Shown piece after piece: positions 4,629 to 5,568 of a stretch of DNA of 5,568 bases. The stretch comes from JBDSEG01 sp039920165. GTDB lineage: Bacteria; Pseudomonadota; Gammaproteobacteria; Burkholderiales; Burkholderiaceae_C. The notes under the pieces were generated by a model. The model was not told the origin of the DNA. It did no database searches and was given only the letters and a program-made list of their open reading frames with translations. The stretch is taken from assembly GCA_039920165.1 (NCBI GenBank), contig JBDSEG010000263.1, positions 1 to 5,568 of the forward strand, in the 5' to 3' direction. The position numbers and the translations under genes are program-made. How positions within the stretch are numbered: the stretch's first letter is position 1; each line of letters starts with the position of its first letter.

Positions 4629-5568
4629 TGGAGCGGAGGGATTTTCTCGCTGCGATCTCGGCCGGCGTGCTTGCGGCACCGGAACCGGCCGACGCGCAGG
4701 AGGCCGGGCGCGTCTATCGCCTGGGCATACTGCGGCAGTCGGCACCGGAATCCGGCCCACCGGGAGCCGCGCTGGACCCGGTGACGACGATTCTGCGCAA
4801 GCTCGGCTATGTCGAAGGTCTCAACCTCGTGGTCGAACAGCGCTTCGCCAATGGCGATATCGACCGGCTGCCCGGGTTGGCGCGCGAACTGGTGCAGCTC
4901 AAGGTGGACGCGATCGTTCCTGTCGGTCCCTACTCGATCCGGGCGGCCAAGGATGCGACGGCCTTGATTCCGATCGTGATGTACGGCGGTGTGGACCCAG
5001 TCGCGGCCGGGATCGTCCAGAGCCTCTCGCGCCCGGGGGGCAACATCACCGGCGTCTTGATCGCTCCGGGATACACGCTGGTCGGCAAGAAGCTTGAGCT
5101 GCTCAAGGAACTGGTGCCGCGGGCCGCGCGTATCGGCTTTCTGTCCCCCGACAACTCGGGCGCGCAGGGGCAGGTGGCGCAGGCGCAAAAGGCGGCGACA
5201 TCCCTGCGCCTCGGGTTGATCGTGGCCGAGGCCCAGGGCGGCAATTTCGACCGCGCCTTCGATACGCTCGTGGCCGGGCGACCTTCCGCCCTGTTCGTCG
5301 CCAACAGTCCGTCGACTTTTCGTGATCGGAAGCAGATCATCGAGCTCGCCGCGAAGCACGGGCTGCCCGCCATGTACGAGTGGGCCGAGCAGGTCGAGGA
5401 TGGCGGCCTGATGTCGTACGGCAGCAGACGAGCTTGGGTCACCGAGCGCGTGGCGGCCTACGTCGATCTCGTCTTCAAGGGCGCCAGGCCTGCCGATATG
5501 CCGATCGAGCAGCCGACGCGGTTCGAACTCGTGATCAACATGAAGACGGCAAAGGCACTCGGGCTGAC
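4625..5568 (+). CDS. ABC transporter substrate-binding protein, ABC_sub_bind family (PF04392), 3' end cut by window
   Basis: There are 314 codons before the window edge; about 20 residues, through the usual ADEVIE end, are missing. The signal ERRDFLAA (3-10) is a good twin-arginine match, followed by a short hydrophobic stretch and a cleavage site near ADAQ (22-25). Landmarks are YRLGILRQSA (31-40), LGYVEGLNLVVEQRFANG (60-77), VDAIVPVGPYS (94-104), PIVMYGGVDPVAAGIVQS (116-133), LSRPGGNITGV (134-144), KKLELLKELVPRAARIGFL (155-173), MYEWAEQVEDGGLMSYGS (250-267), YVDLVFKGARPADMPIEQ (279-296) and FELVINMKTAKALGL (300-314). Two tandem ATGs (4625, 4628) are possible. The first repeats the 4-bp overlap with the relic tail and is preferred, but the second would also give a good Tat signal. 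All core motifs are intact, so this is likely a functional periplasmic binding protein with unknown ligand. Confidence 0.93.
   Translation, partial: MMERRDFLAAISAGVLAAPEPADAQEAGRVYRLGILRQSAPESGPPGAALDPVTTILRKLGYVEGLNLVVEQRFANGDIDRLPGLARELVQLKVDAIVPVGPYSIRAAKDATALIPIVMYGGVDPVAAGIVQSLSRPGGNITGVLIAPGYTLVGKKLELLKELVPRAARIGFLSPDNSGAQGQVAQAQKAATSLRLGLIVAEAQGGNFDRAFDTLVAGRPSALFVANSPSTFRDRKQIIELAAKHGLPAMYEWAEQVEDGGLMSYGSRRAWVTERVAAYVDLVFKGARPADMPIEQPTRFELVINMKTAKALGL

Noticed and set aside
4337..5359. N-terminal extension of the Uma2 gene to make a 534-residue protein
   Set aside because: The extension lies antisense to an intact ABC_sub_bind gene and through a gene-less stretch; the 193-residue form already has the full Uma2 domain and the usual N-terminus.
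1..5568. CRISPR array, tRNA, rRNA or insertion-sequence ends
   Set aside because: The repeated junction motifs are about 1 kb apart and lie in coding ends, not in a spacer pattern. No cloverleaf-like segment, transposase motif or terminal inverted repeats were seen.

Overview
The window is G+C-rich (roughly two thirds by eye) with strong G/C third-position preference. Tandem arrays of solitary periplasmic binding proteins of the ABC_sub_bind family (Pfam PF04392, COG2984) suggest a proteobacterium, most likely a Burkholderiales-like betaproteobacterium or an alphaproteobacterium of the Bradyrhizobium type. The taxonomic call is inference; there is no rRNA or marker gene here.

Layout: the + strand carries a head-to-tail series of six ABC_sub_bind genes or remnants. 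They are the 3' end of one gene (1-123), three intact genes (120-1136, 1133-2137, 2160-3158), a decayed copy (3155-3673) and a gene running off the right edge (4625-5568). Between the decayed copy and the last gene lies a ~0.95 kb interruption. It holds a minus-strand Uma2-family (DUF820, PD-(D/E)XK fold) gene (3755-4336), a gene-less stretch, and a 3' tail relic of a further ABC_sub_bind copy (4571-4628).

How it fits together: nearly every copy ends in the same DNA, GACGAGGTGATCGARTGA. It encodes the C-terminal DEVIE and stop, contains a GAGGTGA Shine-Dalgarno match, and overlaps the next start codon by 4 bp (ATGA or GTGA). The array therefore looks like a translationally coupled operon in which each gene's last codons are the ribosome binding site of the next. 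The paralogues are well diverged in their bodies but nearly identical at these junctions. The decayed copy and the tail relic still keep the junction. One junction (2117-2166) deviates by inserting a ten-codon mini-ORF before the next gene.

No permease or ATPase gene is visible, so these binding proteins would need a transporter or signalling partner encoded elsewhere. All four N-termini visible in intact genes have twin-arginine signal sequences of varying quality. The main points of interest are the dual-use junctions, the array decay, and the Uma2 module replacing the body of one copy. None of this proves a new system.
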